From contig JAPUHZ010000494.1 in the NCBI GenBank assembly GCA_027297485.1, positions 1 to 12,265 of the forward strand: a stretch of 12,265 nt of DNA, written 5' to 3'. Of the stretch, positions 1-7,062 are shown piece after piece. The notes beneath the pieces are model-generated. The model saw only the letters and a list, made by a program, of their open reading frames with translations. It was not told where the DNA came from and made no database searches. Source of the stretch: Deltaproteobacteria bacterium. Lineage in GTDB: Bacteria; Desulfobacterota_B; Binatia; UBA9968. A program made the translations under genes and the position numbers. Within the stretch, counting starts at the first letter, position 1. Every line of letters starts with the position of its first letter.

Positions 1-297
1 TGGCCCAAGAATCCCTGACCCGACGTTGATAAAGACGCAGGAGTGCCTGAAAAAGCGCGAGGGAAACACGGGAATGGCCACAAAGGGGCAATTTCCCTGG
101 GTCAGCATGCTTATGTAGTTAGAAAGCGACATCTCGGAGGCATCAAATTCTTGGTGGTTGCACATGCGCCAGAAGATTTCCTCTGACTGCAAAGGGATAT
201 AATTCAGTCGGATCCCTTCCGGCTGAACTGTGCCGTCCTGGAGCGCCTGGGTCCTGTCGTAGTTTCCACAGGCCATAGTCAGATACAATTTTTCCAT
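1..297 (-). CDS. 4,5-dihydroxyphthalate decarboxylase-like protein, N-terminal part (runs off left edge)
   Basis: The first 99 codons are open on the minus strand from an ATG at 297, and the gene continues beyond position 1. The translation begins MEKLYLTMACGNYDRTQAL, then shows QPEGIRLNYIPL, EMSLSNYI and PFVAIPVFPSRFFRHS. These are the hallmark N-terminal blocks of the 4,5-dihydroxyphthalate decarboxylase (Pht5) family. That family has the fold of periplasmic substrate-binding proteins, and many members are annotated as ABC/NMT1-type binding proteins. No signal peptide is visible, which fits a cytoplasmic enzyme better than an exported binding protein. The Shine-Dalgarno site is weak. The gene is divergent from the amidohydrolase at 465, so both probably share the 298-464 regulatory region. 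Family assignment is firm; whether it decarboxylates a phthalate-like acid cannot be told from this fragment. Confidence 0.85.
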   Translation of the reverse strand, partial: MEKLYLTMACGNYDRTQALQDGTVQPEGIRLNYIPLQSEEIFWRMCNHQEFDASEMSLSNYISMLTQGNCPFVAIPVFPSRFFRHSCVFINVGSGILGP

Positions 298-401
298 AGG
301 GGTTTTCTACTTTTTGGACAATCCAGGGAGGATACTTTCAAATTCAGAGATTGGAGTCAAGCGCTCTCAGCGTCCTACAGAAAAACTTGTTGAACAGCCT
401 G

Positions 402-430
402 TTGACAGGGAATCTTGCTGAACATATAAG
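402..430 (+). promoter_or_regulatory. sigma70-like promoter for the amidohydrolase gene
   Basis: A perfect -35 box TTGACA (402-407) is separated by exactly 17 bases from a TATAAG -10 box (425-430, 5 of 6). The predicted transcript start is near 437, about 28 bases before the ATG at 465. The -35 box lies inside a pair of short dyads at 388-408 that could be an operator. The promoter falls inside the longest possible reading frame (TTG at 351), which argues against that upstream start. Confidence 0.65.
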
Positions 431-464
431 AGTTTTTCAAGCTCTTTCGGAGATCGATCAGGCA

Positions 465-1850
465 ATGGAAAAAGTGGATTTGGCCATAAAGGGCGGAGAG
501 GTCTGGACACCGGGAGGTTTTGTCGAAGCGGACATTGCCATACACCGGGGCAAGATAGTAGCCCTGGGCAGGTCACCGGCCTTTCCCGAATCCTTTGATA
601 CCGTCATAGAGGCGAAAGGTAAGGTGGTCATTCCGGGACTCATCGATACACATACCCACCACAGAGAGCCGGGCTTTACCCACAAGGAGGATATCACGAC
701 AGCGACTCAGGCTGCTGCGGCCGGAGGCGTGACTCTCTCGGTGGGGATGCCGAATGTCAACCCGCCGACGACCACTTTGGAGCGCTACCGGGAGGTTATC
801 GAGATCAGCAAGAAAAAGGCCGTGGTTGATTTTAACCACAATCCGTCAGGGACAGTGACCGAGGAGATCCCCAAGCTCGCTGAGGCCGGTTGTCTGGCCT
901 TTAAGATCTTCATGGTGAAGGACACGGGTAGAGACTACCCCCACATGCCCGGCATCGGACTCCATCACCATGGAGAACTCTTTCGCAGCTTTGAGGCGGT
1001 GGCCAAGACCGGGTTGCCGCTCATGGTCCATCCGCACGACCAGGATCTGATGGATGTGATCGAACAGAGATACTGGCAGCGAGGGGATCGTAGCCCGCAG
1101 GCCTACGCCAAGGCCTACCGTGAATTTGATGGGATTATTTGGGATACGGCTATTGCCACGCTGTTACGTTTCCAAAAAGCTACCGGGACAAGGCTCCATA
1201 TTCTCCATATGAGTACCCCTGGGGGATTGCAAATGTTGCAGCAGGCCAAGGAGGAAGGACGCCCCGTAAGTTGCGAGGTTAACCCCTGGGCCCTCTTCTT
1301 AGGCTCTTGGGAAAATGTCGAAAAGTTGGGTCCGTACTGTCTGGGATTCTGGGTGCCAGAGAAGCACGTGGACGCCCTGTGGCAAGGAATCGAGGATGGC
1401 ACGGTGGATCTAATCGGGACCGATCATGCACCGCATACCAAAGAGGAAAAAGAAGTCGGCTGGAAAGATATGTGGAAATCCCCCGGAGGGGAACCGCAAA
1501 TTCAGGACTATTTAAAACTTTTTCTGACGGCGGTGAACGAAGGAAAACTCACCCTCGACAAACTGGTCCGGATTACTTCTTACAATCCCGCGCGAATCTT
1601 TGGTGTCTATCCTAGGAAAGGGGTTATTCAAGTCGGATCCGATGCCGATCTGGTGATTCTAGATTTGCAAAAAGAGGAGATTATTCTGAATGAAATGACC
1701 TATACCAGAGTGGGCTGGACCCCCTACCACGGCCGAAAAGTCAAAGGCGTACCCGTTTATACCCTTGTCAGAGGCAAAGTGGTGATGAGGGAAGGAAAGG
1801 TTATTGGAAAGGCGGGAGATGGGGAACTTGTAACTCCTGTGACAAGTTAA
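465..1850 (+). CDS. cyclic amidohydrolase, dihydroorotase/hydantoinase/allantoinase superfamily
   Basis: This is a predicted metal-dependent hydrolase of a cyclic amide, 461 residues from the ATG at 465. The metal-site residues are present: the HxH in DTHTHHREPG (His63, His65), the Lys of AFKIFM (Lys147, the usual carboxylated lysine), His in MVHPHD (about 189), His in HILHMS (about 248) and Asp in GTDHAPH (about 320). The N-terminal (LAIKGGEVWTPGG) and C-terminal (RGKVVMREGKV) strands form the usual small beta domain. Where dihydroorotases and allantoinases have a PHxL-type block, this protein reads EVNPWALFLGSW, so its substrate may differ and I do not call it pyrC. The frame is open back to a TTG at 351. 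I chose 465 because the family match begins there, a GGAG lies at 449-452, and a strong promoter sits between the two starts. A 7-bp hairpin (1825-1848) overlaps the stop without a T tract. Confidence 0.9.
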   Translation: MEKVDLAIKGGEVWTPGGFVEADIAIHRGKIVALGRSPAFPESFDTVIEAKGKVVIPGLIDTHTHHREPGFTHKEDITTATQAAAAGGVTLSVGMPNVNPPTTTLERYREVIEISKKKAVVDFNHNPSGTVTEEIPKLAEAGCLAFKIFMVKDTGRDYPHMPGIGLHHHGELFRSFEAVAKTGLPLMVHPHDQDLMDVIEQRYWQRGDRSPQAYAKAYREFDGIIWDTAIATLLRFQKATGTRLHILHMSTPGGLQMLQQAKEEGRPVSCEVNPWALFLGSWENVEKLGPYCLGFWVPEKHVDALWQGIEDGTVDLIGTDHAPHTKEEKEVGWKDMWKSPGGEPQIQDYLKLFLTAVNEGKLTLDKLVRITSYNPARIFGVYPRKGVIQVGSDADLVILDLQKEEIILNEMTYTRVGWTPYHGRKVKGVPVYTLVRGKVVMREGKVIGKAGDGELVTPVTS

Positions 1851-1884
1851 AGGGAAGGTGCCATTGCAACCTTGGGCAGTAATC

Positions 1885-1914
1885 TTTACATACCAGGGGA
1901 AAAGATGTTATAAA
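1885..1914 (+). promoter_or_regulatory. possible sigma70-like promoter before the first cupin gene
   Basis: TTTACA (1885-1890) and TATAAA (1909-1914) are separated by 18 bases, each matching the consensus at 5 of 6 positions. The predicted start is near 1921, leaving a leader of about 47 bases before the ATG at 1968. The cupin pair could therefore be transcribed independently of the amidohydrolase. Confidence 0.45.
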
Positions 1915-1967
1915 AGTAAGGATAAATACCTATACCGAGGTTCTCATTAAGATCTAGAGGAGACATT

Positions 1968-2522
1968 ATGGACGCTGAAATTAAACGGAGTATTGACCCG
2001 GAGATTGAGCAGAGAGTATACGTTCGAGGACTTGAGAGAATGGATTATGGCCTTATGGAGGTGCTTAAAAAGATGCGTGACCTCCCGCGGGTCATCAAAT
2101 GCAAGGACATCCCTCTGGATACGCGGGATATCACCGGCCCCCAGTTTTGGAATCGGTGGCTAATGGAGCCGGCAATGGGCCTAATGCAGAGCATCCAATC
2201 CCACATGGTAGATCTCGCACCGGGAAGTCGATCGAACAAGCACGGCCATATGAATGAGGCGGCCTTCTACATCGTCGATGGTAAAGGTTATGACATCCAT
2301 GATGGAAAGAGGTACGATTATGAGGCGGGCGACCTTGTGGTGATCCGGAATGGATGCGTGCACCAGCATTTTAATGCCAACCCGGATAAACCACTCAAGG
2401 CATTGGTCATCAAGACTAAGCCGCTCTATCTTTTTATGAACCTGATGTTTCAAAAGCTGGTTGAGCCTCAACCTACCGACCCGGTGCCGGGATGGGAAGG
2501 CTGGAGGCCGGTGGATTTCTGA
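1968..2522 (+). CDS. cupin-domain protein A
   Basis: This is a 184-residue single-cupin protein with a strong Shine-Dalgarno AGAGGAG (1956-1962), five bases before the ATG. The first cupin motif is PGSRSNKHGHMNEAAFYIVDGKG at residues 85-107, with His92, His94 and Glu97. The second is GDLVVIRNGCVHQHFN at 121-136, with His132 and His134. In the usual motif the metal-binding Glu falls where this protein has Ala98; Glu97 is one place earlier. The usual PxG of motif 2 is RNG. About 80 residues precede the barrel. It shares block order with cupin B downstream (a KDIP or KDMP segment, HxHM, VHQHFN), so the two are paralogues. Small cupins include dioxygenases, isomerases and sugar-binding regulators. 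Position next to an amidohydrolase suggests a catabolic enzyme, but the reaction is unknown. Confidence 0.88.
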   Translation: MDAEIKRSIDPEIEQRVYVRGLERMDYGLMEVLKKMRDLPRVIKCKDIPLDTRDITGPQFWNRWLMEPAMGLMQSIQSHMVDLAPGSRSNKHGHMNEAAFYIVDGKGYDIHDGKRYDYEAGDLVVIRNGCVHQHFNANPDKPLKALVIKTKPLYLFMNLMFQKLVEPQPTDPVPGWEGWRPVDF

Positions 2523-2572
2523 CCGTGGGATTTACAGCCTGATGAGGCGTGGAGAAGGAGGCTCAAAGCGAT

Positions 2573-3127
2573 ATGGAACACGATGAGGCAAAAAACTTTC
2601 CCAAGGGCAAAAAGACCGCTCACTATTATGATCAGAGCCTGAGGGAGGTCGAGAGGCAGAAAAAGAAAGACGAGAAGCTACAGGAGGTGGTCAAGGCCAA
2701 GGACATGCCATGGGAGAACTCTCGCCACGGCCGGCTGAAGCACGTGGTGAACGAGAAGATGACCGCCCGGCTGAAGACGCTGGATATCTATATTCAGGAA
2801 ATTCCCCCAGGCGCGCGCTCCGGCAAGCACCGGCATATGGCTGAAGAGTATCTCCTTGTCCTCGAAGGGAGGGGATACGATCTTCACTGGGACGTTAATG
2901 CGCGTATGGATCAAAAATATCACTGGGATGTGGAGAAGGAGCCTAAAAGGTACGAATGGGACAAGGGAGATGTCATTTTTGTACCAGTGAACACCGTGCA
3001 CCAGCATTTCAACAGCGACCCGGAAAATCCGGCACGGCTCATTTCGGGAATGAATCGGATCTATAAATATATGGGGTTCAATGATCTAGAGCAGATAGAG
3101 GACGCCCCGAAGATCAAGGGGATGTAG
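2573..3127 (+). CDS. cupin-domain protein B, tandem paralogue of cupin A
   Basis: This is a 184-residue cupin protein, by chance the same length as cupin A. The frame is open to a GTG at 2549, but AAGGAGG at 2555-2561 places the ribosome on the ATG at 2573, which I use. The N-terminus (to about residue 45) is highly charged, rich in Lys and Glu, and probably helical or disordered. Cupin motif 1, PGARSGKHRHMAEEYLLVLEG, is canonical with His86, His88 and Glu92. Motif 2, GDVIFVPVNTVHQHFN, is also canonical with His143 and Asn147. An insert of about 20 residues rich in Trp, Lys and Asp separates the motifs. It lies 50 bases after cupin A on the same strand and is closed by a strong terminator at 3153-3190. 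Paralogy with cupin A suggests a possible two-subunit enzyme, which is inference. Confidence 0.9.
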   Translation: MEHDEAKNFPKGKKTAHYYDQSLREVERQKKKDEKLQEVVKAKDMPWENSRHGRLKHVVNEKMTARLKTLDIYIQEIPPGARSGKHRHMAEEYLLVLEGRGYDLHWDVNARMDQKYHWDVEKEPKRYEWDKGDVIFVPVNTVHQHFNSDPENPARLISGMNRIYKYMGFNDLEQIEDAPKIKGM

Positions 3128-3152
3128 AAGCCGATAAATTTGCAGCTTTGGG

Positions 3153-3190
3153 AAGGGGGTCTGTCTTGGAGAAAGGCAACCCCTTTTTTA
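3153..3190 (+). terminator. intrinsic terminator after cupin B
   Basis: Bases 3153-3160 pair with 3179-3186 (one G-T pair), then after a single bulged C bases 3162-3167 pair with 3173-3178 around a five-base loop (3168-3172). A run of seven T begins at 3184. It closes the amidohydrolase-cupin block and separates it from the convergent DUF1015 gene. Confidence 0.8.
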
Positions 3191-3209
3191 TTTGCCTATC
3201 AAAACGGGC

Positions 3210-4544
3210 TTAGGGCCCTGGCCCGTCTATGATCTCCTCGTTGGGATCTATCTTGTTGATCACCAGGCCGGTAATGAGCTTGGGAAAGAAGTAGGTGGAT
3301 TTCTGCGGCATCTTCTCCCCTCCGAGAGCGATGGTAAGGATCTCTTCAGGCCGCGGCGGGTTTAAGATAAACGCGGCCTGGTAATCCTCCTTATCGACAG
3401 CCTTGAGCACCTTCTCTTCATCCTGTAAGTAACGTATCATCTCCCCCTTGGTCTGCTCTTCGGGGGTGAGAGCCAGGATGTGCTCCAAGATGAGGATGTG
3501 TAGGGTGGTGACGTCCAGGTCGCGTAAGGGACCACTCAGGTCTTTGGCCAGCCGCTGCATGGTTCTTTTGCTTTTCAGGCGCAGGATCAGATATCGCGGG
3601 TCTCGTTTAAAAGAGGCGCCGATGAGATGCCGTTTCTTCCCGCCGCTCTTTAAGGCACGGAGAAACCAGCGCTGCCCTTCGGGAGTTTTTGGATAGGGCT
3701 CGAGATAGAAATATCGTTGGAGTGTCTCTTCAAGTTTCAGGAATGGGATGGGGGAAAACTCCCGCACCAGGCGATGGGTAGGGAGGATGGCCAGGCCATC
3801 ATCGACCATGTTGGCAAAATAGATCATCACGTAATTGAATGCCTCCCGGTCGCTCCATTTTACCCTCTCCTTGCGCAGGTGGTTGCGGTAGTTCAGGGCA
3901 GCCTCATAGCGGTGATGGCCATCGGCGATCAATAGGGGTTGGTCCTCCATCTCTCGCTGAACCAGGCGGATCATCTCGGGATCGTTGATGCGCCAGAGAC
4001 GATACGATTCCCCTCTATCTTCCTTGACCTCTATGATGGGGGGAACTCCCCGCACGTGTTCTGCCAGCGTTCGATTGATGATTTGCTTCGGCTTGGAATA
4101 GAGAGCAAAGATCTGGCTCAAGTGGGCATGACAGGCGAGCATGAGCTGAAAACGGTCCTCTTTTGGCTTCTCCAGCGTCCTCTCATGGGGGTGGATCGTT
4201 CCGGTAGAATAATCTTCGATGCGAGTGAGGGCAATAAAACCCTGGCGTTCCTTTTCCTCTGCCTCCTTGAGGCGAAAGCGGTGGCTCAGGAAATAGATAG
4301 CGGACGTCTCATCGCGCACAAAGACGCCCTCCGCTTGCCAGGCCTCGAAAAGGCGGGCAATACTTTCGTAGGCGCCAGGCTCTTGGTTTAAAATAAGGCG
4401 CACAATGTTGTAAGGGGATCTCTTATAGAGCTTCTCCTGCTCTTCCGGCGTGATCACGTCATAAGGGGGGGCAATCACTTTAGAGAGGTCCCGTATCTTG
4501 TTTTGATTGTAGAGAATTCCACGAAAGGGGGAGATGTGTGCCAT
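3210..4544 (-). CDS. DUF1015 family protein
   Basis: This is a 444-residue protein of the DUF1015 family. The start MAHISPFRGILYN and the block VIAPPYDVITPEEQ at about residues 23-36 are typical, as are GTIHPHERTLEKPKEDR and DGHHRYEAALNYR (about residues 208-220). The DGHHR motif resembles the nucleotide-site motif of ParB-like proteins and free-serine kinases, but I cannot show homology, so this is only a hint. No membrane segment or signal peptide is seen; it should be cytoplasmic. The ATG at 4544 is chosen because the conserved family start follows it directly, although no good Shine-Dalgarno site precedes it. It is convergent with cupin B and divergent from prmA. Its function is not established. 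Confidence 0.9.
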   Translation of the reverse strand: MAHISPFRGILYNQNKIRDLSKVIAPPYDVITPEEQEKLYKRSPYNIVRLILNQEPGAYESIARLFEAWQAEGVFVRDETSAIYFLSHRFRLKEAEEKERQGFIALTRIEDYSTGTIHPHERTLEKPKEDRFQLMLACHAHLSQIFALYSKPKQIINRTLAEHVRGVPPIIEVKEDRGESYRLWRINDPEMIRLVQREMEDQPLLIADGHHRYEAALNYRNHLRKERVKWSDREAFNYVMIYFANMVDDGLAILPTHRLVREFSPIPFLKLEETLQRYFYLEPYPKTPEGQRWFLRALKSGGKKRHLIGASFKRDPRYLILRLKSKRTMQRLAKDLSGPLRDLDVTTLHILILEHILALTPEEQTKGEMIRYLQDEEKVLKAVDKEDYQAAFILNPPRPEEILTIALGGEKMPQKSTYFFPKLITGLVINKIDPNEEIIDGPGP

Positions 4545-4589
4545 AAGTGAGTGACTAGCAGCCTCGTCGGGCCAGAACCTTTTTTATTC

Positions 4590-4618
4590 CTTTTAGCCCA
4601 GGGGAGGCTTTTGGTCAA
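4590..4618 (-). promoter_or_regulatory. possible promoter for the DUF1015 gene
   Basis: On the minus strand TTGACC (4618-4613) lies 17 bases before TAAAAG (4595-4590), a 5 of 6 and a 4 of 6 match. The transcript start would be near 4583, about 40 bases before the DUF1015 ATG. No competing promoter is seen on this strand. Confidence 0.4.
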
Positions 4619-4636
4619 GAAGGTGGAAATGTCAAC

Positions 4637-4665
4637 TTGAACCCGATACATCTCTATGGCATAAA
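4637..4665 (+). promoter_or_regulatory. weak candidate promoter for the prmA operon
   Basis: TTGAAC (4637-4642) and CATAAA (4660-4665) are 17 bases apart, each matching only partly. The -10 box is followed almost at once by the prmA ATG at 4672, which would leave a nearly leaderless transcript. The call is tentative for that reason. Confidence 0.28.
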
Positions 4666-4671
4666 AAATGA

Positions 4672-5545
4672 ATGCCAGCCTCGTGGTTACAGCTCTCGCT
4701 TAAAGCCTCCCCATCGGCATTAGACACAATATTGAACTTTCTCATTGAGGGGGGGCTCTCCTGGTGTCGCCCTCAAGAGAGACGAAGTCCGGGCCTATTT
4801 TGCGTCTCCCGCAAAGGCCTCAGTGCTAAAGAAGGATATTCAACGCTTTCTTGGAGGAATCAAGGGGATCTATCCAGGGATCGCAGAGCAACCGATGCGT
4901 TGGACTATTCTAAAAGACAGGAACTGGAATAGCTCCTGGCGGAGGTTCTTTTCTCCCCAAAAAGTGGGGAAGGGTTTGTGGATCACCCCTCCGTGGCTTA
5001 ACACATATCCGCCGTCGGACCGAAAAGTCATTACCATAGAGCCGGGGATGGCCTTCGGCACGGGAGCGCACCCCACTACCCGTTGCTGTTTGGAGTTTCT
5101 GGAGGAGGTGACCAACTCGTTGACGCAAGAAAATATCACTGCCCTTGATGTCGGGGCAGGATCAGGGATCCTGGCCATTGCTTTGGCCAAAATGGGCGCC
5201 GGAAAGGTATTGGCCCTAGATAACGATTCCACTGCCCTCAAGGCGGCCCGGGTCAATGTGCGGCGTAATCGAGTTGAAGGAGTGGTTAGGTTGTCGAACT
5301 TTAGACTGGACCAAATCAAGGAATCCTTTACGGTTGTTGCCGCCAACCTTACCGCCGAGACCATCATCAATCACGTCACCGTGCTGCAAAAAAAAGTTTC
5401 ACCCAAGGGATACCTCGTTCTCTCGGGGATCTTGAGGCCAGAGGCAGGTGAAGTGTTGCGCCACTTCTCTCCTAGCCCCTTTTTGCTGGCTTGCTAAAGG
5501 AATCAAAAAGGGTGGGCGACGCTGCTCCTCAAAAAGAAGGGCTAA
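4672..5545 (+). pseudogene. prmA: prmA, ribosomal protein L11 methyltransferase, disrupted by a frameshift and an in-frame stop
   Basis: PrmA methylates ribosomal protein L11 using S-adenosylmethionine. The N-terminus (MPASWLQLSLKASPSALD) reads in one frame to about 4755. The rest, from GGSPGVALKRDEVRAYF onward, reads one base further along. Removing one G from the seven-G run 4749-4755 joins them as IEGGSPGVAL. The methyltransferase core is intact: IEPGMAFGTGAHPTTR, LDVGAGSGILAIALA, LALDND and VAANLTAE. A TAA at 5495 interrupts the same frame, and beyond it RNQKGWATLLLKKKG continues to a second TAA at 5543-5545. That is the expected last strand of the family, with the Trp at the normal distance from the preceding Phe. 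Repaired length is about 290 residues, which is normal. The end lies 2 bases before the rsmE ATG, the usual prmA-rsmE arrangement. Either the gene is decaying or the assembly is wrong here. Confidence 0.88.
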
Positions 5546-5547
5546 AT

Positions 5548-6281
5548 ATGCCACGCTTCTTTCTTCCAAAGAAAGACATTCGGGACGAAAAGGGAGTCGT
5601 CACCGGTCAAGAGCTGGAACATCCGAGGAAGGTCCTTCGTTTGCGGCCTGGGGATCGTGTCACTCTATTTAGGGATGGGAACACGAGGGGATTATCCAAT
5701 CCTATGCTGCTCGGGTCGGAGAGATAGAAATTTTAAAGTCCTATCAGCCTGGGCGGGAGCCTTCACTGAACGTCACTTTAGCGCAAGGCCTGGGCAAAGG
5801 GGGAGAGATGGACTGGGTGGTGGAAAAGGCAACGGAACTGGGAGTTCGGACCATTGTCCCCTTTCTCTCCTCTCACACCGTGCCCAGGCTGGATAGTAAA
5901 AAGATCGAGCGGCGACATGCGCGGTGGAAAAAGATCGCTCTTAGCGCGGCTAAGCAATCCGGCCGCACCCGAATTCCAGAGATTCTCGATTTGAGCGAAT
6001 TTGGGGATCTGGTGCGGAGGCCCTGGCCGTGTGAGCTAAAGCTTCTTTTTTGGAAAATGGAGTCTCTGCAAGGCCCTGCTCAGATCCGAGAGAAAACAGT
6101 TCGTCCGGACTCCCTACTTCTCGTTATAGGGCCAGAAGGCGGTTTTAGTCCAGACGAGGCATCTGAGGCTATGCGCCATGGATTTAAATCTATCCGGCTG
6201 GGGAAAAGGATTCTAAAGAGCGAGACTGCGGCCTTGGCAAGCCTGTCCCTCATTCAGTTTTTGTGGGGCGACATGGGGTAG
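5548..6281 (+). pseudogene. rsmE: rsmE, 16S rRNA m3U1498 methyltransferase, frameshifted
   Basis: RsmE methylates N3 of U1498 in 16S rRNA. The start MPRFFLPKKDI is preceded by GAAGGG (5536-5541), and the PUA-like N-terminal part (GQELEHPRKVLRLRPGDRVTLF) reads in one frame to about 5668-5690. The body continues in another frame from SYAARVGEIEILKSY. It carries the diagnostic SPOUT motifs: LAQGLGKGGEMDWVVEKATE, SAAKQSGRTRIPEI, IGPEGGFSPDEA, and LGKRILKSETAALASL near the knot. One missing base between about 5669 and 5691 explains the shift; GGGG at 5687-5690 is the best candidate. The repaired protein has about 244 residues, normal for RsmE. As read, translation from the proper start ends at 5727 after 59 residues, so no functional enzyme would be made. 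It follows prmA by 2 bases and is co-transcribed with it. Confidence 0.88.
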
Positions 6282-6345
6282 AGGTGGCCTTGCCTCTTCT
6301 TTGGAGTTCCTTTAGCATAGTCTTTGTCTTTGCTGCGCAGGGTCT

Positions 6346-7053
6346 ATGAAATGTCCTAAGTGTGAATACGTCACCTTCGATTATTTAGAGCGGTGCAAGC
6401 GGTGCGGGGCCGATTTAGTATCAGAGCAAGCCCTGCCCATAATCGAGATGTCCCCTTCTTCTCTCGGCGGGGGACAAGGGACTTCTGCCGTGACAGGGGA
6501 AAGGAAGAGCACAGTGGATTTGGGGCGCCTTCTAGATCAGGAGTTTGACCAAATCTACGAGCGCCTCAAGGGGGCGGAAGAAGATACGAACGGGGTCCGG
6601 TGGGGAGGTTTTTTCCGGCGCGCCTGCGCCTTTTCTGTCGATATCTTGGTATTACTCTTACTCTCCTTCTTCCTTTTTTATTTTGCCTACGTGGGCTATA
6701 GCGTGGGATTGGCGGCCCATCATCGATCACTCTCAACGGACGACCTGGCCATGTTTTTGCGCATCCTTCTTTTTGCTTGGTTTTCCCTTGTGGGGGGTTA
6801 CTTTGTTCTGTTTCACGGGATGGAGGGGAAAACTGTTGGGAAATGGCTCTTCGGCCTAAGGGTCGTCGGGGCCAATCAAGAACCCATCAAATACAGCCAA
6901 GCCTTTGTCCGCTGGATCGGCACCCTCTTCTGTGTCCTTTTTGGGACGGGATTTCTCTGGATCCTCTTGAATCGGGAAAAAAGAGGATGGCACGATCTCT
7001 TGGCCCGCACCTGGGTAGTCCAAGAACGGTCCCCAACATCGTTGAAGGGATAG
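6346..7053 (+). CDS. RDD-family membrane protein with N-terminal zinc ribbon
   Basis: This is a 235-residue inner-membrane protein. Residues 3-20 carry two CxxC pairs (CPKC and CKRC; Cys3, Cys6, Cys17, Cys20), forming a zinc-ribbon-like cap. A cytoplasmic linker of about 65 residues follows, rich in Ser, Gly and acidic residues. Then comes an RDD domain: GFFRRACAFSVDILVLLLL begins the first membrane helix (about 92-117), a second lies near 138-158, and a third near 189-209 (WIGTLFCVLFGTGFLWILL). GKTVGKWLFGLRVV and KRGWHDLLARTWVV are the characteristic loops. The strict R-D-D residues are present as FRRACAFSVD. RDD proteins have been linked to ion transport or membrane-stress roles, but most are uncharacterised. 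The gene lies 64 bases after rsmE and 9 bases before gshB, so it belongs to the same operon. The Shine-Dalgarno site (CAGGG) is weak. Confidence 0.85.
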   Translation: MKCPKCEYVTFDYLERCKRCGADLVSEQALPIIEMSPSSLGGGQGTSAVTGERKSTVDLGRLLDQEFDQIYERLKGAEEDTNGVRWGGFFRRACAFSVDILVLLLLSFFLFYFAYVGYSVGLAAHHRSLSTDDLAMFLRILLFAWFSLVGGYFVLFHGMEGKTVGKWLFGLRVVGANQEPIKYSQAFVRWIGTLFCVLFGTGFLWILLNREKRGWHDLLARTWVVQERSPTSLKG

Positions 7054-7062
7054 AGCGATTTC

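Noticed and set aside
2549..2573. GTG at 2549 as the start of cupin B
   Set aside because: The strong AAGGAGG lies downstream of this GTG and directs initiation to the ATG at 2573; the extra eight residues have no support.
3939..4391. Plus-strand frame of 150 codons opposite the DUF1015 gene
   Set aside because: It lies fully within a clearly conserved minus-strand gene and shows no recognisable domain or ribosome site.
4870..5370. Minus-strand frame of 166 codons opposite prmA
   Set aside because: The opposite strand encodes the conserved methyltransferase core; this frame is a shadow of it.
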